A stretch of DNA of 36,127 nucleotides from Spongiibacteraceae bacterium. Lineage in GTDB: Bacteria > Pseudomonadota > Gammaproteobacteria > Pseudomonadales > Dasaniaceae. Below are positions 25,091 through 32,430 of the stretch, in pieces; position 1 is the first letter of the stretch; each line of letters opens with the position of its first letter. The translations under genes and the position numbers were made by a program. The stretch lies in NCBI GenBank assembly GCA_030621845.1, contig JAUXHA010000015.1:1-36127 (forward strand). Direction: 5' to 3'. Under the pieces are notes generated by a model, which did no database searches, was not told where the DNA came from, and saw only the letters and a program-made list of their open reading frames with translations.

Positions 25091-26219
25091 CACCACTCAC
25101 GCAGGGTGTTTTATGTACGCCACCTTGACCAACCGCTACCGTATGACCGCCGACGCAGGTCACCGCGCTGAGATTGACGCGACTGCTGATGGCAGTGGAA
25201 GCAAAGCTTTCCCCACCGTCATCACTCATCAGCAAGGTGCCCACTGAACCAGCAAGCACCGCGTAATCCTTACTGATAAAATACCCGCCCGCCAGTGAGC
25301 GGCGTTCCGGCACCCTGGAGCGCTGCCAGGACTCGCCGGCATCATCGCTGTAAAATACATTGCCTTGCAGGCCAAATAGCAATAATCGGGTGGATTTTTT
25401 GGAATAAGCTATCCCAAACCAGGAACCGGAATAAGGGCTATCAAGCGTCATCCAATGGCCCCCATAATCACTGGATTTAAAAAGCACTCCGCCTTCTCCG
25501 GCAATCCATAAATTGCCCTGGGTATCACCCGTGATAGCATTCAGGTGAAACTCCTCAGGGTTATCCAGCAGGCCAGAGGCCAGCCTCCAGTTGATACCGC
25601 CATCACCGGTTATTAACAGGGTATTAAAAGCACCAATGGCAACACCACGCAGCGGGTCACTAAAAAAAACATCCAGTAAAGGGGGGGGGGAAACAGGTTC
25701 TTTCAACAGTGCCTGGCTGTCTTCAATATCAAGGCCCAGTTCTTCAATTTTAACTTTTAGTGCTTCACGACGGGTTTTGGAATCCGTATCCAGCAGTGTC
25801 TGCTGAAGATTCTGCCGATCGCTTTCCAGCGCCTTTGCTCTCTGCTGGTTTAGAGCGGTTTGATCATTTAAACCATTACGCTGTATTACCCAGCGCTGGC
25901 CACCATCATTGCTTGCGAGGATCATCCCGTCATGACCAACAGCCCAACCCATTTTGCCAGCAGGAAAATGAACAGCGGTGAGCATTTGCCTTACCGGCAC
26001 CTGAGCCTGGAGCCAGCTATTGGCATTATCATCACTGTATAGGATATGGCCGCGCTCACCGACCACAACCAGCCGGCTATCGACCTGCACAATATCTAAT
26101 AATAAGGACTGCGCGGCACGGGGCATCATCAGGGCGTCGCTTGCGCTGACCACCGCTGCCTGCTGAAGCATCCAAACCGATGCCAGTAGATAAATAAACC
26201 CCTGCGTTCTTAATTGCAT
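25077..26219 (-). CDS. YCF48/BNR-type beta-propeller protein, exported
   Basis: A 380-residue protein with a signal peptide (IYLLASVWMLQQAAVVSA) and about six BNR/Asp-box repeats such as YSDDNANSW, SNDGGQRW, TGDGGINW, SDDAGESW and SDDGGES, as in YCF48-like propellers (HCF136 and relatives), here in the periplasm. A charged helical insertion, probably a coiled coil, lies at about residues 122-172, followed by a Pro-Pro-Pro turn encoded by ten consecutive C. First gene of the operon; in related gene sets this protein stands beside MMPL pumps and may help assemble the complex (inference). ATG 26219 is chosen; GTG 26246 is in frame but would place a non-signal segment ahead of the signal peptide. 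Confidence 0.87.
   Translation of the reverse strand: MQLRTQGFIYLLASVWMLQQAAVVSASDALMMPRAAQSLLLDIVQVDSRLVVVGERGHILYSDDNANSWLQAQVPVRQMLTAVHFPAGKMGWAVGHDGMILASNDGGQRWVIQRNGLNDQTALNQQRAKALESDRQNLQQTLLDTDSKTRREALKVKIEELGLDIEDSQALLKEPVSPPPLLDVFFSDPLRGVAIGAFNTLLITGDGGINWRLASGLLDNPEEFHLNAITGDTQGNLWIAGEGGVLFKSSDYGGHWMTLDSPYSGSWFGIAYSKKSTRLLLFGLQGNVFYSDDAGESWQRSRVPERRSLAGGYFISKDYAVLAGSVGTLLMSDDGGESFASTAISSRVNLSAVTCVGGHTVAVGQGGVHKTPCVSGDDDE
25681..25690 (-). repeat. C10 homopolymer in the YCF48-like gene
   Basis: Ten uninterrupted G on the plus strand, ten C in the coding strand, at about codons 177-180 of 380. Length change by one would truncate the protein and leave the downstream, overlapping MMPL gene exposed to polar effects. 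Confidence 0.85.
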
Positions 26220-26250
26220 AGCTGACTCTACCCGGAACGGCCACACGCTA

Positions 26251-26278
26251 TTTATATTAGTTGAATGCGAGAGACCAA
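26251..26278 (-). promoter_or_regulatory. Promoter candidate for the YCF48 operon
   Basis: On the minus strand TTGGTC (26278-26273) and TATAAA (26256-26251) are 16 bases apart, and the ATG follows 31 bases further. Both boxes fit sigma-70. Confidence 0.55.
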
Positions 26279-26312
26279 TAAGTCATTGTCGCGATAATCT
26301 TACCGGATCAGG

Positions 26313-26326
26313 TTGATACGTATCAA
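26313..26326. promoter_or_regulatory. Perfect 14-base palindrome, likely operator
   Basis: TTGATACGTATCAA, a perfect dyad of the type bound by TetR-family regulators. It lies about 35 bases upstream of the -35 box of the YCF48 operon, so an activator, or a repressor of another promoter, is possible. No regulator gene is adjacent. Confidence 0.55.
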
Positions 26327-26510
26327 TAAGTACTCAATTGCCCTTAATTTTTTAATCTCGGCTGATCAGGATTATCCTGCAAATTTTCTGTGCTAACTGT
26401 GCACGAATAGTCTGGAACAATGCATTAGGGCGGTTTGGCTAAAACAAGCTGTAAGCTTCTCCCATGCCTTTTGTTCTGCTAAACTCGTCGATCTGGAATT
26501 AAACGTCTCC

Positions 26511-26535
26511 CCGAGCCTCTGCCCAGGCTGCTCGG
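26511..26535 (+). other. Hairpin in the purC leader
   Basis: CCGAGC and GCTCGG form a stem; AGCCT and AGGCT can form an alternative inner one. Six T follow 13 bases later. Too distant for a standard terminator, but it may regulate purC. Confidence 0.35.
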
Positions 26536-26599
26536 ATGTGGCAACGTCTTTTTTGAATTCACTAATTAGTATTAATAATCATCCCGACAGGACAAACTC

Positions 26600-27706
26600 A
26601 TGAGTCTTGCTGATAAAGTATTGGCGGTTAACAATGATCTCCCCATCCGCACCGACCAGCCCGTGCACAGCGGTAAAGTGCGCTCGGTATATTGGCTGAC
26701 CGAAGAAGACAGTGCCCGGCTGATTGCCGAGAGAAACTACAATGTGGCCGCCGATGCGCCGCTGGCGATTATGGTTATCAGTGATCGCATTTCTGCCTTT
26801 GAGTGTATCTGGCAGGGAGAGGGCGGTATGAAAGGGGTGCCGGGCAAAGGCGCAGCCTTGAATGCCATCTCCAATCACTGGTTTAAATTATTTCGCGAGC
26901 AGGGCCTGGCCGAGAGTCATATCCTCGAAATTCCTCACCCCTTTGTCTGGATTGTACAAAAAGCCCGCCCGGTGATGGTTGAAGCCATCGCCCGCCAGTA
27001 CATAACCGGCTCCATGTGGCGAGCCTATGCTAAGGGCGAGCGCGAGTTCTGTGGTATTGCCATTAGCGATGGCTTGCAGAAAGACCAGAAGCTCCCCGAG
27101 TTGCTGATTACACCTTCCACCAAGGGGGTCCTCAAGGGTATTCCCGGTGTTCCCGAGCAGGATGACGTCAATATTACCCGCAAGGATATCGTCGATAATT
27201 TTGACGCGTTTAAGTTCCAGAGCGTAGACGACGTAGCGGTCTATGAGCGGCTGCTATCGGAGGGCTTCGAGCTGATCAGTGATGCGCTGGAAGCGCTGGA
27301 TCAGGTTTTTGTCGATACCAAATTTGAGTTTGGCTATGTTACCGGTCGCGACGGCAATGAAAAGCTGATTTATATGGATGAGGTAGGTACCCCCGATTCA
27401 TCCCGGATCTGGGATGGTTCCGGCTACCGTGACGGCAAAGTGGTGGAAAACTCCAAGGAGGGTTTTCGCCAGGCTTTGCTCAATCATTTTCCGGAGCCCG
27501 ATATCCTGTTGGACAAGAACCGCATGGATGAGCGCAATGCGCTGGCCGAAGATAATGAGTTGCCACAGTCGATTATTATGGCTGTCTCAAAAACCTACAT
27601 CAATATTGCGGAAAAAATTACTGGCGAGAAAATTGTCCTCTCCGATAATCCCAAGCTCGAGATTATCGAAATTCTCCGCGATGAGTTTGGGCTAATTAGC
27701 GACTAA
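26600..27706 (+). CDS. purC: SAICAR synthase
   Basis: Phosphoribosylaminoimidazole-succinocarboxamide synthase, joining aspartate to CAIR with ATP in purine synthesis. It is 368 residues, the longer form seen in several gammaproteobacteria rather than the 237-residue E. coli form. The start has [11 protein letters not shown] (the GK-R phosphate-binding strand of SAICAR synthases), [12 protein letters not shown] is the family's DR-SAFD-like signature, and [18 protein letters not shown] and [10 protein letters not shown] follow, with [19 protein letters not shown] near the end. AGGA lies 7 bases before the ATG. The gene stands alone between an unrelated divergent operon and kch, as purC commonly does. 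Confidence 0.96.
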   Translation: MSLADKVLAVNNDLPIRTDQPVHSGKVRSVYWLTEEDSARLIAERNYNVAADAPLAIMVISDRISAFECIWQGEGGMKGVPGKGAALNAISNHWFKLFREQGLAESHILEIPHPFVWIVQKARPVMVEAIARQYITGSMWRAYAKGEREFCGIAISDGLQKDQKLPELLITPSTKGVLKGIPGVPEQDDVNITRKDIVDNFDAFKFQSVDDVAVYERLLSEGFELISDALEALDQVFVDTKFEFGYVTGRDGNEKLIYMDEVGTPDSSRIWDGSGYRDGKVVENSKEGFRQALLNHFPEPDILLDKNRMDERNALAEDNELPQSIIMAVSKTYINIAEKITGEKIVLSDNPKLEIIEILRDEFGLISD

Positions 27707-27863
27707 GCTTAATGAAACAGCGGAGTTTATGAGATAGGTGGGCGTTCGCTTGGATTGAGATATGCCATTGACTGCGGCCTGATGATTTTCCGCAGTAATA
27801 TGACTCCCTTGTTCATTTGCAGTAGAATCAGCCTCAACCCACCAGATATTTTCGAAGGATTGG

Positions 27864-27971
27864 ATGAAATTGGAACAGCGAACTCGGCCACCAGGGTTGG
27901 CGCCTGAAGCAGTCTTCAAACAGGAAGGGACATTGTTTTCTTTCCCTAAAGACCTGGAGCTGTTTCTATGA
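27864..27971 (+). CDS. Possible 35-residue small ORF before kch
   Basis: ATG with AAGGA four bases upstream, 35 codons, TGA 13 bases before the kch start. The product would start MKLEQRTRPPG and end FSFPKDLELFL. I recognise no family. Spacing and ribosome site suggest a leader or a coupled small protein, since kch itself has no clear ribosome site, but chance cannot be excluded. Confidence 0.3.
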   Translation: MKLEQRTRPPGLAPEAVFKQEGTLFSFPKDLELFL

Positions 27972-27984
27972 ACTCGGTTAAACC

Positions 27985-29232
27985 ATGCTAAAGACGTTAC
28001 GAATCCGTTTGCGCAAAATCGTGTCGGCCCTGTCCGAAAAAAGCTGGTTTCCCCAGTTGCCGATCGCCGTGGCTCTCGCTCTCGCTCTGCTTGGCTTGCT
28101 GCATTTGATTCCGGTGGTCGACCAGGCGCAAAGCCTGCACATTCACCTGTTAACGCCAGGTAGTCTTCGCCAGGATTTGGTCGGCGTCAGCCTGCCGGGT
28201 GTTTCCCAGCTATCCATCGGTGTGATCCTGCTGATAATGTCCGCGGGGCTATGGTTTCGATTACAGTTAGCATGGTTGTTGTCAGTGCTGGCGCTGATAC
28301 TGGCAATGGTGCTGGCGGCCCTGTCTATGCAATCGGAAGCGCCGTTTACAAGCTGGTTGCTCCCCTATGAAATTTTGTTGATGGGATTACTGCTGGCAAA
28401 CTATCAGCGATTCAGTGGCCGCAGTTTCGAGGCCGCTACGCTGGTGGCTTTGGCCGCGGTGATCGCGCTATTTGCCTACGCGGTGTTTGGTATCTACTAC
28501 CTTGGCGCCCAATTTTCGCCAACAATTGATAATCTGGCCGATGCGGCTTATGTGTCGGTGGTTACCATGACCACCGTCGGTTTCGGTGATTTCACGCCAA
28601 CCACCACCGATGCACGCCTGTTTCTGGTATCCCTCATCCTTCTCAGCATCACCTTGTTATCTACAGCTGTGGGCGCTACGCTGATACCGGCGATGATTCG
28701 CAGGATCGAACAGATCACCATCGGGAGACACGTCAAAGTGATACGAAATAACCATTACATCCTCATTGGCTACAGTGCGCTGGCGAATAATACCTGCCGC
28801 GAATTACTTGAACGCGAGGAGTCGGTGACGGTGATCGTGGCAGATAAATCGGCCGCCGCCAGGTTCGCCCAGCCGAATCTTGACGTGATGATTGGCGATG
28901 GTGGTAATCTGGACATCTTGCGTGAAGCGGGTGCCGAACAGGCCAAGTCGATATTGGCATTGACGGACGATGACTCCGAGAATGCGTTTATCATTCTCGC
29001 GGTGAAGGAATTGCAGATCAAGGCCAAGACAGTGGTCGCGGTTAGCCAGTCCAAAAACCTCAATCGGGTTCGGCGGGTGCACCCCGACATGATCATCGCG
29101 CCCCAGGTGTTGGGTGGTGAGTTGTTGACCAGTCTACTCACCGGCGAACGGATCGACATCAAGAGCATCATGGATCGCCTGTTGGGCAAGACATCCGCCA
29201 AACCAGCGCCTGACAAGGGAAAGACCAGTTGA
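27985..29232 (+). CDS. kch: Potassium channel with RCK domain, Kch type
   Basis: A 415-residue inner-membrane channel resembling E. coli Kch (417 residues) along its full length. Several hydrophobic segments over residues 25-170, the pore helix and selectivity filter TMTTVGFGDFTP (filter about 198-202), a last TM helix, then an RCK/TrkA-N domain from about residue 245 (HYILIGYSALANNTCRELL, a Rossmann strand with an altered glycine motif). AILALTDDDSENAF-like ILALTDDDSENAF and VSQSKNLNRVRRVHPDMIIAPQ are near-identical blocks to Kch. Note that the N-terminal region lacks the regular arginine spacing of an S4 voltage sensor. Transcribed alone or with the small ORF upstream. Confidence 0.92.
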   Translation: MLKTLRIRLRKIVSALSEKSWFPQLPIAVALALALLGLLHLIPVVDQAQSLHIHLLTPGSLRQDLVGVSLPGVSQLSIGVILLIMSAGLWFRLQLAWLLSVLALILAMVLAALSMQSEAPFTSWLLPYEILLMGLLLANYQRFSGRSFEAATLVALAAVIALFAYAVFGIYYLGAQFSPTIDNLADAAYVSVVTMTTVGFGDFTPTTTDARLFLVSLILLSITLLSTAVGATLIPAMIRRIEQITIGRHVKVIRNNHYILIGYSALANNTCRELLEREESVTVIVADKSAAARFAQPNLDVMIGDGGNLDILREAGAEQAKSILALTDDDSENAFIILAVKELQIKAKTVVAVSQSKNLNRVRRVHPDMIIAPQVLGGELLTSLLTGERIDIKSIMDRLLGKTSAKPAPDKGKTS

Positions 29233-29432
29233 TTTGAACTTGCCCACCCTCAGCGCGTCTGATTCTTCCAGTGTTGCTGTCGAGTTTACGACCGAGCAGT
29301 ATGTCTTCAACGTGATGCCTTGATCCGGTACCTGTATTTCTTTAGAGAAAGGCACTGCTATTAACCGGGATGATTCACCTTGGCGTTTGTTCTGCCCATA
29401 TTTATCTATTGATTCTTATACCAGGTAAGCCT

Positions 29433-29789
29433 ATGAATTTAAAACAAGAGCTACAAAAACTTAATCATCGCCTCGATAAGGCCCAGGGTAAATTGGCTGC
29501 TGCTGAAAAACGGGGGGATGTTGAGCTGGCCGCACAAGGTAAAATAGCTATTGATACCATCAACAGCAAAATCACCAAATTAAAAGGACAGCAGGAAAAG
29601 CAGGTGCGTGGTAAAGGGCAGGGCATTCAAGCCTTGAGCTTTAATCGCCCGATTAGCAAGGCCGAGCAGGCCGATATGGGCAAGCTTAAAAAATCGGTGC
29701 GTGGTTTGGTGGTGGTTCACCCGATGACAAAGTTGGGTCGAGAGATGGGTATTGAGGTTGTTACGGGTTTTGCTCCCGCGAAATTTTAG
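29433..29789 (+). CDS. yibL: YibL family ribosome-associated protein
   Basis: A 118-residue cytoplasmic protein. The last 50 residues are almost the same as E. coli YibL: AEQADMGKLKKSVRGLVVV, then HPMTKLGREMG and TGFAPAKF. The N-terminal half is a charged helix, probably a coiled coil (LKQELQKLNHRLDKAQGKL). YibL copurifies with ribosomes in E. coli; its role is not settled. ATG 29433 has AGGTAAG just upstream; the frame remains open 21 codons further up but that part looks like leader sequence. Confidence 0.93.
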   Translation: MNLKQELQKLNHRLDKAQGKLAAAEKRGDVELAAQGKIAIDTINSKITKLKGQQEKQVRGKGQGIQALSFNRPISKAEQADMGKLKKSVRGLVVVHPMTKLGREMGIEVVTGFAPAKF

Positions 29790-30120
29790 ATCATTAGTCA
29801 CTCTTATATTTATTTGTAATCAGTAATGTTGTGCGCACATGCCTGAAAAGGCAGGCTCTCCTGCGTGGCATAAAGCGTGCGACCGGGGACAGGCACTCAC
29901 CATTATTTTTTCGTTTAAGCCTTACGTCGTATGACGAGCGGTTAAATGGTATTGAATTATCGCGTTTTCGATGTCATCTGCTTCTGGATGGGGCTATTTT
30001 ACCGGTAAATAAATTGCTACTCTCTGGTTTGATCGGCGTCAAAGAATATACTTCTCATGGCGGCCATGACAGGTCTCAAAGTTATAACAGGAAAATATTT
30101 ATGTGCAATCGAGAAGCTCA
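29790..30120. other. Intergenic region between yibL and the outer-membrane protein gene
   Basis: 331 bases. A palindrome TGTGCGCACA (29830-29839) and a small GCCT/AGGC hairpin soon after are the only marked structures. A 97-codon frame here lacks a ribosome site and protein-like composition and is not called. Confidence 0.5.
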
Positions 30121-30918
30121 ATGAAAACTATCAGCAAGTTGGCTGTAACTATGGCCTTGTTACAAGGCTTGTCAGGCTTTGTATTGGCGGCAGACACGCC
30201 CACTGATGAGTGGGCATTTTCAGCATCGCCGCTGTTTTTATGGGGCATGAATATTGATGGTGATGCTACCATCGGCGATGCTACCGCGCCGCTGAACCTG
30301 GATTTCAATAACGGTATTCTAGAAAATATCGACGTGGTGTTTACCTTTCATTTTGAAGCGCGCAAGGGAAAGTGGTCGATCTTCAGTGAAGTACAATACG
30401 TTGATCTTAATCCCAGCGCCGAGATCAGCCAGCAAAATCCTCCCGCTTCTGCCAAAAACGATATTACCTTTAAAGATACGCTGTTTGAGGTGGGTGGCGG
30501 TTATGCTTTTTATGAATCGGCCAAAACGCGTTTAGAGCTCGTTGGCGGTGCCCGCTACAACCGTCAGGAGCTGGAAATTAATGTTGATCTGGATCCACCA
30601 GGGCCGCCAAACCCGATCCCGGTGAATAAAAACAATGATGAAGACTGGTGGCAGGGTTTTGCCGGTGGACGTTTGTTTTACGCTCTCACGGAAAACTGGA
30701 CCTTTGCGGCGCGTACCGATTACGGCTATGCCGATTCAGACAACACCGTATGGAATGCGAGTTTTTTCTTCGACTATCGATTTAATGATTGGGGCTCGGT
30801 GCTGGCGGGCTACAAATACATGGACTTCGATTACGACAATGGCCTCAAGGGCAGTAACCACTATGCCTATAACGCTACTCAGGAGGGGCCGTTATTGGGC
30901 TTGACGATTTATTGGTAG
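30121..30918 (+). CDS. Outer-membrane beta-barrel protein
   Basis: A 265-residue protein with a signal peptide ending GFVLAA. The mature part alternates aromatic and polar residues in short strands (WAFSASPLFLWGMNIDG, FTFHFEARKGKWSIFSEVQYVDL, FEVGGGYAF, VGGARYNRQELEI, FAARTDYGYADS, FFFDYRFNDWGSVLAGYKYMDFDY) and closes with LLGLTIYW. Eight to ten strands are likely. It resembles the broad OmpA-barrel-like proteins of marine bacteria; I cannot name a family or substrate. Its proline-rich loop DPPGPPNPIPV may be exposed. GAGAAG lies a few bases before ATG 30121. Confidence 0.8.
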   Translation: MKTISKLAVTMALLQGLSGFVLAADTPTDEWAFSASPLFLWGMNIDGDATIGDATAPLNLDFNNGILENIDVVFTFHFEARKGKWSIFSEVQYVDLNPSAEISQQNPPASAKNDITFKDTLFEVGGGYAFYESAKTRLELVGGARYNRQELEINVDLDPPGPPNPIPVNKNNDEDWWQGFAGGRLFYALTENWTFAARTDYGYADSDNTVWNASFFFDYRFNDWGSVLAGYKYMDFDYDNGLKGSNHYAYNATQEGPLLGLTIYW

Positions 30919-31036
30919 CTTGTAGTTTACTGCCGAAAAATTAAATTTTAAAAAGGGTGCTATGACCAACTGTATCAACTAGAAGGTTTATCTATACAAA
31001 AAATCCCGTCAGCAGCGGGCAAAGAAGGAGCGAGCA

Positions 31037-32266
31037 ATGAGTATTAAACAAAGATCGATGGCGCAGATGATTAAGTCGTTCAGTAGGGTGCTAGCCACCC
31101 TTTTAGTTACCGCAAGCCTGGTGTCGACAGCATTCGCTGAAGGCGCGAAAGACAATATGCCAATGGGGCGAACGGCAACGGCAATCGTCGATGGTAAATA
31201 TCCGGCCAGTTATTTTCCCAATACCGAACTGCTCGGTGCTGACGAAATGCGTATCACCGCACTGGGTACCGGCATGCCCAACCAGACCCGCGCAGCGGTT
31301 TCTATCTCCTACCTGGTTGAGCTGGGTAATGGCGACAAATTTTTGTTTGACCTGGGTTCAGGCATGTTGGCCAACTTGTTTTCACTGCGACCAGACTTTT
31401 CAAAACTGGATAAGGTGTTTGCCAGCCATCTTCACGTGGATCATGTCGGTGACCTGATGGCATTTCATATTGGTAGCTGGCTGTCGGGCCGCTACACTCC
31501 TCTGAAAGTGTATGGCCCCTCCGGTTCAACGCCCGCTCTGGGAACGGCTTCTTTTGTTAAGCATATGCAAGAGGGTTATGCATGGGATATTGCTACCCGC
31601 AGCGGCGCTCTCCCCGATGCTGGCGGTAAAATTGAAGTAACCGAGTTCGACTATATGCAGGAGAACCAGGTGGTGTATCAGGGCAATGGCGTCACCATCC
31701 GTTCATGGCCTGCTATTCACAGCCTTGATGGAGCAGTCAGTTATGGTGTGGAATGGAACGGCCTGAAGTATGTCTTCGGTGGTGATACTTATCCTAATAG
31801 TTGGTACATGAAATACGCCAAGGGTGCCGACGTGGCCTCCCATGAAGCTTTTCTTCCACCCAAAACCCTGGCAGCCTATTTTGGTTGGGACCTGGGTCAG
31901 GCGACTTATGTTTCAACACGGATTCATACCGAGCCACAGGCTTTTGGTAAAGTGATGTCACAGATCAAGCCACGGCTGGCCGTGGGCTATCACTCGGTTC
32001 AGTCCCCGGAGAATAATGCGGCGATTATGGATGGTGTCCGTAAAACTTATGATGGTCCCCTTGCGCTGGCTCGCGACCTGATGGTCATCAACGTTACTAA
32101 AGAACAGATAAAAGTCCGAATGGCCAATGTCGACGAGTACGTGCTACCACCCGATGTGACCATGGCCTATAAAAAGGCGGCGCGTACTAACAAGAAACAA
32201 GTCTCTGCGAAAGTGGCTGCCGGTAAGTGGAAGGGTTATACGCCACCGCCAATGCCCAAGCGCTAG
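31037..32266 (+). CDS. Periplasmic metallo-beta-lactamase-fold hydrolase (GntH-like)
   Basis: A 409-residue exported hydrolase: signal peptide to about residue 34, then the metal motif SHLHVDHVGD with His131, His133, Asp135 and His136, a further His in WPAIHSLDGAVS, the bridging Asp in VFGGDTYP and a late His in AVGYHSV. All dinuclear zinc ligands appear present. The overall sequence is like proteins that automatic annotation names GntH of guanitoxin synthesis, but no other guanitoxin gene is in the window, so a broader periplasmic hydrolase is more likely. The C-terminus is lysine-rich and low in structure. AAGGAG stands at ideal distance from the ATG. Confidence 0.85.
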   Translation: MSIKQRSMAQMIKSFSRVLATLLVTASLVSTAFAEGAKDNMPMGRTATAIVDGKYPASYFPNTELLGADEMRITALGTGMPNQTRAAVSISYLVELGNGDKFLFDLGSGMLANLFSLRPDFSKLDKVFASHLHVDHVGDLMAFHIGSWLSGRYTPLKVYGPSGSTPALGTASFVKHMQEGYAWDIATRSGALPDAGGKIEVTEFDYMQENQVVYQGNGVTIRSWPAIHSLDGAVSYGVEWNGLKYVFGGDTYPNSWYMKYAKGADVASHEAFLPPKTLAAYFGWDLGQATYVSTRIHTEPQAFGKVMSQIKPRLAVGYHSVQSPENNAAIMDGVRKTYDGPLALARDLMVINVTKEQIKVRMANVDEYVLPPDVTMAYKKAARTNKKQVSAKVAAGKWKGYTPPPMPKR

Positions 32267-32430
32267 ATGATCCTGGCTATCGTGTGCTTAATTAATGCTT
32301 TCAGCATGATTTACGGCGAAAGCAGAGCCACGGGTTATACATTTTCGGCCTGAAGCTATTATAATCTTAGTCATCTAATAAGTGGTATCGAACAGGCCTT
32401 GCCAGGCCGAGGGTTTAAAAGGGGAACGCT

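Larger units (their letters stand above)
26220..26599. other. Divergent control region between YCF48 operon and purC
   Basis: 380 bases without a gene. It contains the operon promoter (26251-26278), the palindrome at 26313-26326 and a GC hairpin in the purC leader (26511-26535). A PurR box was looked for by eye and not found. Confidence 0.6.

Noticed and set aside
27692..27919. 75-codon minus-strand frame after purC
   Set aside because: Overlaps the purC end and shows no convincing start or family. Conservation would be needed.
29831..30124. 97-codon frame in the gap before the outer-membrane protein
   Set aside because: No ribosome site, no hydrophobic pattern or known motif, and it overlaps the start of the next gene.
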